The notes beneath the pieces were generated by a model. That model was not told the origin of the DNA. It made no database searches and saw only the letters and a list, made by a program, of their open reading frames with translations. This document shows, piece by piece, positions 45,860-55,234 of a stretch of 64,000 nt of DNA. Each line of letters begins with the position of its first letter. Within the stretch, counting starts at the first letter, position 1. The stretch comes from Pseudooceanicola nanhaiensis (lineage in GTDB: Bacteria; Pseudomonadota; Alphaproteobacteria; Rhodobacterales; Rhodobacteraceae). The stretch is taken from contig NZ_JAIUZP010000001.1 in the NCBI RefSeq assembly GCF_020171315.1, forward strand, positions 868,001-932,000, read 5' to 3'. The position numbers and the translations under genes are program-made.

Positions 45860-46779
45860 TTCGCAGGCCGGGTCGCGGCGTAGAGGACGAAGCCCGCCCC
45901 GATCAGCACCATCGGCAGCGAGAGCAGCTGCCCCATGGTCAGGCCGATCGTCTCGGTGATCCTGAGGACATGGCCATAAGGGTTGTCGGGGGTGATGAAC
46001 TGCTGGTCCGCGAGGCGGAAGAATTCGACGATGAAGCGCGCCACGCCGTAGCCGCCCACGAAGAGGCCGAGGAGGAGACCGGGCCGTTTCAGCGCGCCCA
46101 TGCGATAGGCGGCGAGGATCAGGATCAGCCCCAGCACCAGCCCCTCGAGCGCGGCCTCATAGAGTTGCGAGGGGTGACGGGCGCAGAGCCCGTTGACGAT
46201 GCCCACGGGGCCTGCGCAGTCCTGCGCCGCGGCGCCGGGGAAGATCACGCCCCAGGGCGCATCGGTCGGGCGGCCCCAGAGCTCGCCGTTGATGAAATTC
46301 GCGATCCGGCCCAGCATCAGCCCCGGCGGTGTTGCAAGCGCCAGCCCGTCCGCCATGGACAGCATGGGAATGCGGTGCCGGCGGCAGAAGATCGCCGTGG
46401 CGATCACCACGCCGAGGAACCCGCCGTGGAAGGCCATGCCGCCCTGCCAGATGCGCAGGATCTCCAGCGGGTGCGTCAGGTAGTAGGCCGGCTGGTAGAA
46501 GAGCACGAAGCCGAGACGCCCGCCCACCACGATGCCGAGGATCAGCCAGGTCAGCAGCTCCTCCAGCTGGGCGCGGGTCAGGGGGGCCGTCTGGGCAGGC
46601 CAGAGCCGAGCGCGGCTGATGGCATCGCGCAGCAGCGCCCACCCCAGCAGGATGCCCACGAGGTAGGCGAGCGCATACCACCGCAGGGCAAATTCGAACC
46701 CACCAAGGGAGATCGAGAAGATCTCGGGCGAAATATCGGGGAAGGGCAGGGCGAACGCCTGAAGGGAGGGCAGCATCAT
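45856..46779 (-). CDS. lgt: Prolipoprotein diacylglyceryl transferase
   Basis: A 307-residue inner-membrane enzyme with seven predicted helices. The Lgt signature is [17 protein letters not shown], with HPSQLYEA and [14 protein letters not shown]. It attaches diacylglycerol to lipobox cysteines. The start is set at the first of two ATGs (46779), after AAAGAAGA; the longer frame upstream is not hydrophobic. First gene of the lgt-midA-pgeF operon. Confidence 0.95.
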   Translation of the reverse strand: MMLPSLQAFALPFPDISPEIFSISLGGFEFALRWYALAYLVGILLGWALLRDAISRARLWPAQTAPLTRAQLEELLTWLILGIVVGGRLGFVLFYQPAYYLTHPLEILRIWQGGMAFHGGFLGVVIATAIFCRRHRIPMLSMADGLALATPPGLMLGRIANFINGELWGRPTDAPWGVIFPGAAAQDCAGPVGIVNGLCARHPSQLYEAALEGLVLGLILILAAYRMGALKRPGLLLGLFVGGYGVARFIVEFFRLADQQFITPDNPYGHVLRITETIGLTMGQLLSLPMVLIGAGFVLYAATRPAK

Positions 46780-46886
46780 GCGGTCTTCTTTCACTCGGCC
46801 CCGCGTGAAGTCAACGGGGGCTTTCATCCTTGTGAGCGGGGCGTGCCCGGCCCATATAGGGGGCAAAGGTAACGCCGGAGAGACCC

Positions 46887-47129
46887 ATGCAGACCCGCTC
46901 GAAATTCTTTGACGACATGTCGCAGCTGATGACCAACGCCATGGGCGTGGCTCAGGGGGCCAAGGACGAGGCCGAGACTGCGTTCAACTCGATGATCGAC
47001 CGCTGGCTGGCGGATCGCGACCTCGTCACGCGCGAGGAGTTTGACGCCGTGAAGGCCATGGCGCTGAAGGCCCGCGAGGAAAACGCTGCGCTGAAGGCCC
47101 GGCTCGACGCGCTGGAGACCAAGGGCTGA
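46887..47129 (+). CDS. ubiK: Ubiquinone biosynthesis accessory factor UbiK
   Basis: An 80-residue BMFP/YqiC protein: an N-terminal amphipathic part ([20 protein letters not shown]) and a C-terminal coiled coil ([23 protein letters not shown]). It supports assembly of the ubiquinone-making complex. The gene stands alone, with a terminator 27 bases after the stop and lgt divergent upstream. Confidence 0.9.
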   Translation: MQTRSKFFDDMSQLMTNAMGVAQGAKDEAETAFNSMIDRWLADRDLVTREEFDAVKAMALKAREENAALKARLDALETKG

Positions 47130-47156
47130 GCTATCGGCTTTTCGCTGTGCGTAAGG

Positions 47157-47180
47157 AAGGCCCCCGTTCGGGGGCCTTTT
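47157..47180 (+). terminator. Rho-independent terminator of ubiK
   Basis: AAGGCCCCC - GTTC - GGGGGCCTT with following TT is a 9-bp stem, directly behind ubiK. Confidence 0.88.
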
Positions 47181-47185
47181 GCTTT

Positions 47186-47699
47186 TCTGGGGGCGGTTGC
47201 CGGTTGCGGCCTGTCTATTGCGCGTTGAGCTTTGCACATGCCCGCTCCCGCCGGTGGCCTGCCTGATCCGCTGGCGAGACGACGGATGCCGCCGGTTTTC
47301 GCAGGCCCTCCACAGGGCCGACGACCGCCGCCCGCGCGGGACAAGGCCGCAGGCCGCCGCGCATCGCCGCCGCGCCCCCACGCGGCGGCGATTTGGTGAG
47401 GCTGGGCGGTCCCTCGATGGGACACGATATGTGTGGCTGAGATAAACTGCCCGCCATATGGGTTCGGATCGCCCCCGCGCGCGCCGTCGATGCGCGGCTT
47501 CGTGGCGGGCGGTGAGGGCGAAGCGGTGGCTTTTTGATGGGGGCGAGAGTGTGTTTTGATGCGTGCCGGATGGCATACCGGTGCCGGAAGCGGTGGCGCG
47601 CTGCGTGAGCCGGGGCTGCGTGCCGCTTGGTCTGATGGCTGACCGTCCCGGCCATCTCCCCTCCCCTGCGCCCATGGGCAACGCCCACAAGCGAGACCA
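47186..47699. other. Convergent spacer between ubiK and minE
   Basis: About 515 bases lying between two terminators. Open frames across it lack ribosome-binding sites and family features. No gene, tRNA or recognisable RNA was seen. Confidence 0.5.
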
Positions 47700-47702
47700 A
47701 TG

Positions 47703-47724
47703 AAAAAGGCCCCGTCAGGGGCCT
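47703..47724 (-). terminator. Rho-independent terminator of minCDE
   Basis: On the minus strand AGGCCCC - TGAC - GGGGCCT is followed by TTTT. It lies about 30 bases after the minE stop. Confidence 0.88.
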
Positions 47725-47751
47725 CTTCCTTACCTTGCGACGACCGCAGCC

Positions 47752-48033
47752 TTACGACTTGGCGGCCTTCTTGGGAGCGGGCTTGGCGGGCACCTCGATG
47801 TTGATTTCGAGGCTCGAGACTTCGTCGCCCTTTTCCATCCGGATCTCGACCGCGTCGCTGTCGATTTCCATGTGGCGGCGGATCACCTCGAGGATGTCGC
47901 GCTGCAGGGCCGGCAGGTAGTCGGGCGAGCTGCCGCCCGAACGCTCGTGGGCCAGCAGGATCTGCAGCCGTTCCTTCGCGGCGCGGGCGGAGTTGGCCTT
48001 GCGCGGCCAGGGGATCAGGCCGAACGTCTTCAT
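47752..48033 (-). CDS. minE: Cell division topological specificity factor MinE
   Basis: A 93-residue protein. The N-terminal part ARAAKERLQILLAHERSG interacts with MinD and the membrane; the C-terminal domain VIRRHMEIDSDAVEIRMEKGDEVSSLEINIEV gives dimerisation. A lysine/alanine/proline tail (AKPAPKKAAKS) is added. The start overlaps the minD stop by 4 bases. It drives MinCD oscillation that places the septum. Confidence 0.95.
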   Translation of the reverse strand: MKTFGLIPWPRKANSARAAKERLQILLAHERSGGSSPDYLPALQRDILEVIRRHMEIDSDAVEIRMEKGDEVSSLEINIEVPAKPAPKKAAKS

Positions 48034-48860
48034 GTCGCCCGCCCGAACAGACGCCCGATGAGGCCCGGCTTGCGCTCGCTCTCGATCTTCATCTCGAGGT
48101 CCTCGCCATCGAGACGCGCCACGGCGGCCTCGTAGGCGCGGCTGGCGGCGGACGGATCGTCCAGCACGACCGGCACGCCGAGGTTCGAAGCCCGCAGCAC
48201 CGCCTGGCTTTCCGGCACGATGCCGAGCAGCGGCACCGCGAGAATGTCGAGCACGTCATCCACGGTCATCATCTCGCCGTTCTCGACCCGGGTGGTGTCG
48301 TAGCGGGTCAGCAGGACCTGTGCCTTGATGCTCTCGCCGTTCTCGGCCTTGGCGGTCTTGCTGTTGAGCAGCCCCAGCACCCGGTCGCTGTCGCGGACCG
48401 AGGAGACCTCGGGGTTGGTCACGATCACGGCCTCGTCGGCATAGTACATCGCCAGATGCGCGCCGCGCTCGATGCCCGCCGGGCTGTCGCAGATGATGTA
48501 GTCGAAGTCTTCGCGCAGCTCGTCGAGGACCTTCTTCACGCCTTCCTGTGTCAGCGCATCCTTGTCGCGGGTCTGCGAGGTCGGCAGGATCGAGAGGTTG
48601 TCGAGCCGCTTGTCCCGGATCAGCGCCTGCTTCAGCTTGGCGTCGCCCTGGATCACGTTGATGAAGTCGAAGACCACACGGCGTTCGCAGCCCATGATCA
48701 TGTCGAGGTTCCGCAGGCCGACGTCGAAGTCGATGACCACGGTCTTGTGGCCCCGCTTCGCGAGCGCTGCACTGATCGCCCCGGCCGAGGTGGTCTTGCC
48801 GACCCCGCCCTTGCCCGAGGTGATGACGATCACCTTGCTGTTTCCGCGTTCCTCTTTCAC
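48030..48860 (-). CDS. minD: Septum site-determining ATPase MinD
   Basis: A 276-residue deviant-Walker ATPase with SGKGGVGKTTSAGA, DFDVGLRNLD and CDSPAGIERGA. The C-terminal amphipathic membrane-targeting helix is KPGLIGRLFGRAT. It recruits MinC to the membrane and is released by MinE. Overlaps minC and minE by 4 bases at both ends. Confidence 0.96.
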   Translation of the reverse strand: MKEERGNSKVIVITSGKGGVGKTTSAGAISAALAKRGHKTVVIDFDVGLRNLDMIMGCERRVVFDFINVIQGDAKLKQALIRDKRLDNLSILPTSQTRDKDALTQEGVKKVLDELREDFDYIICDSPAGIERGAHLAMYYADEAVIVTNPEVSSVRDSDRVLGLLNSKTAKAENGESIKAQVLLTRYDTTRVENGEMMTVDDVLDILAVPLLGIVPESQAVLRASNLGVPVVLDDPSAASRAYEAAVARLDGEDLEMKIESERKPGLIGRLFGRAT

Positions 48861-49603
48861 CGTTTGCTCCTAGCTGTATCCGCGTCCGTTCCGCCCACCG
48901 GCTCGACGTGGAGGCTTTCGCCCTCCAGCCGGACCATCACGCTGCGGTGGCGCAGCGCATCCCCGATGTTGTCGCTGGTGCGGTAGAGCCCGGCGATCGC
49001 CAGCAGTTCCGCATCGAGGTCGTGACAGAAGATTCGCGCGTTCTGGTCCCCGTGGACCCCGGCCATGGCGCGCCCGCGCAGGCGGCCATAGACATGGATG
49101 TTGCCCGCCGCGATCAGCTCGGCACCCGAGCTGACGGGCCCGATCACGATCAGGTCGCCGCGATCCGCCATCACCGTCTGCCCCGACCGCACCGGGCGCT
49201 CGATCACGAGGTTGTCGGGCGGCAGTAGCCGCTTGGGATCGCGTCCGCCCGGGCTGCGCCGGTCGCGCGAGGGCAGGGGGGCGTCACGCCCCAGCGAAAT
49301 GCGGATCAGCCCCGCCGCCTCGGCCGCGGCGAATTGCGCGTCGGTGGCGTTGAACACCCCGAAGGCCGACAGGCGGCGCGTGCGCAACTCGCGCAGGATG
49401 GCGCGGAAATCGGCGTTGCTGGCGATCTCGGGCGCCTTGCCCATGTCGAGCACCAGCGGGGCGTTCTCGAAGAAATGGGGGGTCTGGCGCAGCTTCTCGT
49501 CGAGCGCGTCCCAGAAGGCCGCGTCGGGCAGCCCGCCTGCGGGCTGTAGCGAGACGGCGGTCAGGAACCGCCCCCGGATCTGGAAAGGTCTGACGTCGGT
49601 CAC
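48857..49603 (-). CDS. minC: Septum inhibitor MinC
   Basis: About 248 residues. The N-terminal FtsZ-inhibiting domain begins FQIRGRFLTAVSLQPAGG, and the C-terminal beta-helix has VIGPVSSGAELIAAGNIHVYGRLRGRAMAG. The start is uncertain: GTG at 49603 with AGGG upstream gives an N terminus of family-like length, while GTG at 49636 or ATG at 49771 are possible. It blocks FtsZ rings away from mid-cell. Confidence 0.9.
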   Translation of the reverse strand: MTDVRPFQIRGRFLTAVSLQPAGGLPDAAFWDALDEKLRQTPHFFENAPLVLDMGKAPEIASNADFRAILRELRTRRLSAFGVFNATDAQFAAAEAAGLIRISLGRDAPLPSRDRRSPGGRDPKRLLPPDNLVIERPVRSGQTVMADRGDLIVIGPVSSGAELIAAGNIHVYGRLRGRAMAGVHGDQNARIFCHDLDAELLAIAGLYRTSDNIGDALRHRSVMVRLEGESLHVEPVGGTDADTARSKR

Positions 49604-49949
49604 GACGCCGCCCTGACGGGCGTCGGTCTGAAACACCTGCTCACTGTTGCTCCTGCTCGGTCGTATCCGGCGGATTTGCTCCGCCCGTTGCTCTCGGCCT
49701 TTTGGCCTTGTCCCGGGGAGTCGCTCCCCCCGGTCGTGCGCCATTACGCGCCCGCGCGGGTCTCCGTCCAACAGATGTGATCGTCAAGCCATCCGCTCGG
49801 CAGAAAGGCGCTGCTTCACGTGTGGTCATGCGCGGCGCGCCGCCGGAAAGGGGCGCGCAACCGTGCGGACTGCCTGCGTTTTGGGACGCGGCCACGGGGC
49901 GGCAAGGCGGTCGAACCGCTGATGTCTGGCGATGTCTGGGGAAAACCAA
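49604..49949. other. Upstream region of minCDE
   Basis: About 345 bases between the minC start and tRNA-Glu, both on the minus strand. It should hold the min promoter and the tRNA 3' processing region. No additional gene was recognised. Confidence 0.5.
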
Positions 49950-50024
49950 TGGCAGCCCGTAGGGGAATCGAACCCCTCTTTCCAGGTTGAAAACCTGGCG
50001 TCCTAACCGATAGACGAACGGGCC
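49950..50024 (-). tRNA. tRNA-Glu (anticodon TTC)
   Basis: On the minus strand the cloverleaf closes: acceptor GGCCCGT with ACGGGCT, D arm with GGTTAGGA, anticodon stem CCAGG/CCTGG around the loop TTTTCAA (anticodon TTC), T arm AGGGG-TTCGATT-CCCCT. The discriminator G is followed by genomically encoded CCA. Confidence 0.95.
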
Positions 50025-51172
50025 GCTCTTGGCGTGAGCGGTCTTCTATGAGAGGTCGCTGACCGGCGCAAGAGGGAAGATGCGGGGGGATCGATAATTT
50101 GCGGGCAGCTGACGCAAGGACAGGGCGCAGGGGCTGCGGAGGCACGCGCGGGCAAGGCAGCGCACCGGCGATCAGACTGGATTTCGTCGGACTGGGGTTA
50201 GGACTTTCGTGCGGGCAGGGGGCCAGACTCGGGTTCAGACACTGGTTCGGTCACCGCGACCTCTCGGACCGCATCGGCGGCCCGTGTCATGCGACTGACT
50301 GTCGAGGCGCATGTGCGTGCCATCCGGCCGCCGGACTGCGCCAGCGGGCGGTGGCTGCTCCGCCCGGTCATGACGGCGTCGGGGGCGTGTCAGGGCGCCG
50401 TAGCCGGGGGAGGGCACGGCGAGGGAAGGCCGTCCGCAGTGCGCCCGGCGTGACCGGTTCAGTGGTCCCCACGTGAAAAGAACGCGTGAGCGGGGCCGGA
50501 AGTTTCGGTGAAATTGCTCCGCTACAGAGTGTTTCCTATACCGAAAATCGGGCCATTCAGCGGACTTTAACCGTTCTGCTCATTCCGGGGCTTTGGCGTC
50601 GGGCTGCATGAGGCGCGGCGGTGACGCAGGCGAAGCGGCCGAATGCTCCATGGCCCCGGCGCGGCGTCACTCTGCGTAGCGGTTTCGGAAAGCAAATGAA
50701 TTCTTTATTCGCAAAGCGCTAGGCGGTGTGCCGGTGTACAGGTGGCGCCGAACAGCAGGAACAGACCCGAGTTGATTCGGGTGGAGCGCCGTTTCGGTTC
50801 GCCGGAAGACGGCAGCAATCAGGCAGGAAATCGGCAGATTTTGGCCGCCGCCGCTCACTGCGCATGCACCTTGTCGGAGGTGGAATTTTGCTCAATCCTC
50901 AAGGCGTTTTCCGGGCGGGGGCCAGGAGGGGCGCAGGATGGTTTCAAATTGCTGCACTGTAACGCACGATCGTTTCTCGATCTTGTTAACGTTGCGTCAA
51001 TGTCTGGCTAGCGTGCGAGGTCAAGGGATAGACAGATTTTTTATCCCTAGAGCTAACGGGCCGCGCGTTTTCAACGGTTCCACATCGGGCATTCGCTTTT
51101 AGGCATCGCTGAGCCAGTGGCACGGCCACCGGCCGATCCGGTCGACCGCCCGAAATTACTGAAGTCGGTGAC
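50025..51172. other. Long gene-free region upstream of the secretion operon
   Basis: About 1150 bases. The left third is very GC-rich; from about 50480 to the operon the base content is markedly lower in GC than elsewhere in the window. Short open frames (63-125 codons) lack ribosome-binding sites and recognisable features. It probably holds the promoter and regulator sites of the operon starting at 51173, or a decayed gene; no specific site could be assigned. Confidence 0.5.
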
Positions 51173-53026
51173 ATGACCCACGCATCCGAGCCAACATCGG
51201 CGACTCCGCCGGTCTCTTATGCGATTCTCGATCAGTCTCTTTGGACGAGATTTCAGCAGGCAGAGACGCTTCCGCAGTACCTCGAAACATGGCTGGGTCT
51301 CGTGACCCGGCAGGTGGACGGTCTTGCCACGGGTCTGCTGCTCTCCGGAGAGGCGCCCGACGTCGGTCCCTTCGGGGAAACCGCGCGCTGGCCTGCCGGC
51401 AGCGCCGCAGAGGCCGACTTGCACGAGGTCGCGCAGCGCGCGCTCGAGGCCCGGCAGCCGGTGGTCATCGGCGAGGGCACGGCGCGGCGCGTTCTGGCGC
51501 AGCCTCTCATCGTGATGGAGGGGCTGTTCGGCGTTGTGGCGATCTCGGCCCCTGCGACGGCGGCCCCGACCACGGCGCTCTTCCGCAGGCTGCAATGGGG
51601 CGCCGGCTGGATCGAGCTGCTGCTGCGCCGCGAACAGGAGGCCCGTGACGGCGAACTCCGCGAGCGGATAACCGTCGCCTTCGACAGTCTGGCCACCCTA
51701 CTCGAACATCCCCGCCTCGACGAAGCCTCCGCCGCGCTGGTGACCGAACTCGCGCGCCGGATGGACTGCGAAACCGTGAGCCTCGGCCTCAGGCACGGGC
51801 GCCGGATGCGGGTGCAGGCGGTCTCCAGCGCGTCCAGCTTCGGTCGCCGGTCCAACCTGATCCGGGAGGTCGGTTTCGCCATGGACGAGGCCGTCGACCA
51901 GGAGGCGGTGATCCTCTGGCCCGAACCGGAGGGCTGGGAGTTCCGCGTTGCCCGCGCCCATGAGGACCTCGCGCGTTCGCACGGGGTCGGCAGCGCGCTG
52001 ACCATTCCGCTGACCGCCGGAAACGATATCATCGGGGCGCTGACCTTCGAGCGCCGGGCTGACGCCCCCTTCACCGCGGCCGAGGTCGAGGTCTGCGATG
52101 CCGTGGCCAGCGTGGCCGGGCCGATCATTCACGACCGTCAGCTTGCAAGCCGCTGGCTGCCCCGCCGGGCGCTGGCCTCGGTGGCGGCAGGGCTCATGGC
52201 GCTGCTTGGGCCGTCGCATTTCGGTGCCAAGCTGGCGACGCTCGTGCTGGCGGGGCTGGGGGCCTTCCTGTGGTTCAGCCAGACCGAATACGACGTGACC
52301 TCGCCCGCACGGATCGAGGGCACGGTGCAGCGCAGCATCGTGGCGCCGTTCAACGGTTACCTTGCCGGCCAGTCGGCGCGGGCCGGGGACGTGGTCGAGG
52401 CGGACCAGATCATCGCGGTGCTGGATGAGAAGGACCTGTCCCTCGAACAACTGCGCCTTGCCACGGCGCTGCAACAGCGCACCCGCGAGCTGGAGCGCGC
52501 GATTGCCGAGCGCGAGATCGCGGAGGCCAATATCATCCGGTCGCAGATCGCCCAGGCAGAGGCCCAGCTGGGCCTCGTCGAGGAGCAGCTGGCCCGCACG
52601 CGCATCCGCGCCCCCTTTGCCGGCTATGTGGTCGAGGGCGACCTGAGCCAGAACGTCGGCGGGTCGATCGAACGCGGCCAGACCCTGTTCCGGATCGCGC
52701 CGCTCGACAGTTTCCGCGTGGTCCTCGAGGTGGACGAGCGCGACATCGACGCCATCGCCAGCGATCAGGCCGGCAGCCTGCGTCTGGCGGCCTTCCCCGA
52801 GCGTCCGCTGGACTACCGGGTGACATCGATCACCCCGCTGGCACGGCAGGGCGAGGGGCGCAATTTCTTCCGGGTCGAGGCCGAGCCTCTGGGCGAGAGC
52901 GCCGCGCTGCGGCCCGGCATGGAGGGCATCGCCCGCACCGCCATTTCGCAGGAGCCGCTGATCTGGGTGCTGGGGCACACGCTGGCCGACTGGGTCCGCC
53001 TGGCCTGGTGGAGGTGGCAGCCATGA
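51173..53026 (+). CDS. GAF-domain/HlyD membrane-fusion protein
   Basis: This 617-residue protein joins cytoplasmic sensing to a periplasmic adaptor. Residues about 25-150 look like a degenerate GAF unit, and 165-320 a GAF domain (MDCETVSLGLRHGRR, GSALTIPLTAGNDIIGALTFERR). A membrane helix lies at about 352-370 (LATLVLAGLGAFLWFS). Then come a barrel-sandwich half (IVAPFNGYLAG), a coiled coil at about 420-478, the second half (IRAPFAGYVVEGDLSQNVGGSI) and a beta-barrel region to the end. The stop overlaps the next start (ATGA). It is probably the inner-membrane adaptor of an export machine whose state depends on a cytoplasmic ligand or partner. Confidence 0.85.
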   Translation: MTHASEPTSATPPVSYAILDQSLWTRFQQAETLPQYLETWLGLVTRQVDGLATGLLLSGEAPDVGPFGETARWPAGSAAEADLHEVAQRALEARQPVVIGEGTARRVLAQPLIVMEGLFGVVAISAPATAAPTTALFRRLQWGAGWIELLLRREQEARDGELRERITVAFDSLATLLEHPRLDEASAALVTELARRMDCETVSLGLRHGRRMRVQAVSSASSFGRRSNLIREVGFAMDEAVDQEAVILWPEPEGWEFRVARAHEDLARSHGVGSALTIPLTAGNDIIGALTFERRADAPFTAAEVEVCDAVASVAGPIIHDRQLASRWLPRRALASVAAGLMALLGPSHFGAKLATLVLAGLGAFLWFSQTEYDVTSPARIEGTVQRSIVAPFNGYLAGQSARAGDVVEADQIIAVLDEKDLSLEQLRLATALQQRTRELERAIAEREIAEANIIRSQIAQAEAQLGLVEEQLARTRIRAPFAGYVVEGDLSQNVGGSIERGQTLFRIAPLDSFRVVLEVDERDIDAIASDQAGSLRLAAFPERPLDYRVTSITPLARQGEGRNFFRVEAEPLGESAALRPGMEGIARTAISQEPLIWVLGHTLADWVRLAWWRWQP

Positions 53027-55221
53027 CGCAGCGCAGCTGGTCCAGCACCTCCTGGTACAGGGTGGCCGGCTTCCGGCCACGGCTGCGGGCCCATGCGCGC
53101 TTCCACCGTCACATCTACCGCGGCACGCTCTGGTTCGTGCTGCAGGACCGGGTCTCGGGCCGGTTCCACCGCTTCACCCCCGAAGCCTATCGCCTGATCT
53201 GCATGATGGATGGCAACCGCACCCTGGCGCAGATCTGGGACCTCGCGCTCAGCCAGCTGGCGCTGGATGCGGTGACGCAGGACGAACTCGTCCGGCTGGT
53301 GGGGCAGCTCTACTCGGCAGACGTGCTCGCAGGGGACGTCCCGCCGGACATTGTCGAGCTTTCGGACCGGGGGCGGCGGGCCGCGCGCCAGAAGATCCTG
53401 CGCTCCGTCATGAATCCCCTGGCGCTGCGCCTGCCGGTCTTCGATCCGGACGGGTTCCTCTCGGCCACCATGCCGCTGGTGCGCCCGCTCTACTCGATCT
53501 TCGGGCTGCTGCTGTTCCTTGCGGTGGTGGGCTATGGCCTCGTGCTGGCGGCGCTGAACTGGGGCCCGCTCACCGAGAACGTCTTCGACCGGGTCAGCAC
53601 GGCCGAGAACATGCTGCTGCTGATGGTGGCCTACCCGGCGGTCAAGGCCCTGCACGAGCTGGGCCACGCCTATACGATCAAGCGCTGGGGCGGGTCGGTC
53701 CATGAGATCGGGGTGATGTTCCTCGTCTTCGTGCCGGTGCCCTATGTGGACGCCTCCGACAGTATCGCCTTCCCGGCCAAGAGCCGCCGGATGCTGGTCG
53801 GCGCGGCGGGCATCCTCGTCGAGGTGTTCCTTGCGGCCATCGCCATGATCATCTGGGCCGGGGCCGAGGAGGGGCTGCTGCGCGCCTTCGCCTTCAACGT
53901 GATGCTGGTGGGCGGGGTCTCGACACTGCTCTTCAACGGCAACCCGCTTCTGCGCTTCGACGGCTACTACGTCTTCAGCGACTGGATCGAGATCCCGAAC
54001 CTCGGCCAGAGGGCCAATGCCTATGTGGGCTACCTCGTGCAGCGCTATGCCTTCGGGCTGCGGTGGGCCGAAAGCCCGGTGACGGCCCCGCGTGAGGGAC
54101 GCTGGCTCTTCAGCTATGCCATCGCGGCCTTCCTCTACCGGCTCACGATCACCATGGGGATCGTCGGCCTCGTGGCGACGCGCTTCTTCGTCGTGGGGGT
54201 GATCCTTGCGGTCTGGGCCCTGTTCCTGATGCTGATCCTGCCGCTGCTCAAGGGGCTCTGGTACGTGGTCGCGGACCCGGCGCTCCGGCGCAACCGGGGG
54301 CGCGCGCTGGCGCTGACGGGCGTCGTCCTCGCGGCGATCGTGACCGCCGTCCTGACGGTGCCGGTGCCCTACAACACCATGGCCGAGGGCGTCGTCTCGC
54401 CCCGGCCTGCCGCCTTCGCCAATGCGACGGCGGAGGGCGTCGTGACCGAGGTCTACGTGCGCCCGGGCCAGATCGTGTCGGCCGGTGCGCCCCTGATGCG
54501 CATCGAGGACCCGCTGATCGAGGCCCGTCGCGCGGTGCTGGAAGCGCGGCTCGGCGAGATCGCGCGCCGGTTGGAGGCGGAGCGGGTCTCGGAGCGGGTG
54601 ACGCTGAAGATCCTCGAGCAGGAGCTGGAGGCGGCCCGTGCCGACCTCGCCCTAACCGAAACGCGCATCCGCGAGCAGACCGTGCTGGCCGGGGCGGAGG
54701 GGCAGGTGATCCTGCCCGATCCCGAAAGCCTCATCGGGCGCTACGCCCGGCCGGGCGATCTGCTGGCGGTGGTGGCGGCCTTCCGCGACCCGCTGATCCG
54801 CGTCGCCGTGCCCGAGTCCCGGGCCGAGGAGGTCCGCAGCGACACCCGCACCACCGAGGTCCGCTTCTTCGGCGATCACGCGGGCCGGCCTGCGCGGGTG
54901 ATCCGCGCCACGCCGGGCCTGACACGCGCGCTTCCGAGCGCGGCACTTGCCACCAATGGTGGCGGCCAGCTGCTGCTGGACCCGACCGCGCCGGCGGACC
55001 GCATCCAGACGCTGGAGCCGGTGTTCCTGCTCGACCTCGAGGTCGGCGCGCCGACGCAGGTGAACAGCTACGGCGACCGGGTCTTCGTGCGCTTTTCCCA
55101 CGGCGAGACCCCGATCGCGGCCCGGCTCTATCGCGCGGGCACCCGGATATTCCTGAAGTACTTCGCGGCCCCCGACCGGGTCGCGTCCCTGAGCAAGCCA
55201 ACCATAACAAGCCAACTCTGA
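53023..55221 (+). CDS. PqqD-like / M50 site-2 protease / HlyD fusion protein
   Basis: A 732-residue polytopic protein. The first about 110 residues resemble a PqqD-type winged helix. A membrane core at about 150-445 has the zinc-protease motif HELGH at 211-215 and the second metal motif NGNPLLRFDG at 305-314, so the M50 active site is complete. After the last helix (about 428-446) comes a barrel-sandwich hybrid domain split by a coiled coil at about 495-550, as in HlyD-type adaptors. Start at 53023 is preceded by GGAGG. Likely a membrane protease or clamp that acts on, or holds, the exported protein. Confidence 0.88.
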   Translation: MTQRSWSSTSWYRVAGFRPRLRAHARFHRHIYRGTLWFVLQDRVSGRFHRFTPEAYRLICMMDGNRTLAQIWDLALSQLALDAVTQDELVRLVGQLYSADVLAGDVPPDIVELSDRGRRAARQKILRSVMNPLALRLPVFDPDGFLSATMPLVRPLYSIFGLLLFLAVVGYGLVLAALNWGPLTENVFDRVSTAENMLLLMVAYPAVKALHELGHAYTIKRWGGSVHEIGVMFLVFVPVPYVDASDSIAFPAKSRRMLVGAAGILVEVFLAAIAMIIWAGAEEGLLRAFAFNVMLVGGVSTLLFNGNPLLRFDGYYVFSDWIEIPNLGQRANAYVGYLVQRYAFGLRWAESPVTAPREGRWLFSYAIAAFLYRLTITMGIVGLVATRFFVVGVILAVWALFLMLILPLLKGLWYVVADPALRRNRGRALALTGVVLAAIVTAVLTVPVPYNTMAEGVVSPRPAAFANATAEGVVTEVYVRPGQIVSAGAPLMRIEDPLIEARRAVLEARLGEIARRLEAERVSERVTLKILEQELEAARADLALTETRIREQTVLAGAEGQVILPDPESLIGRYARPGDLLAVVAAFRDPLIRVAVPESRAEEVRSDTRTTEVRFFGDHAGRPARVIRATPGLTRALPSAALATNGGGQLLLDPTAPADRIQTLEPVFLLDLEVGAPTQVNSYGDRVFVRFSHGETPIAARLYRAGTRIFLKYFAAPDRVASLSKPTITSQL

Positions 55222-55234
55222 CAGGAAGGACGAT

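Noticed and set aside
50099-50476. Possible 125-codon gene upstream of the secretion operon
   Set aside because: No ribosome-binding site, arginine/glycine-rich shadow-like composition, no family resemblance.
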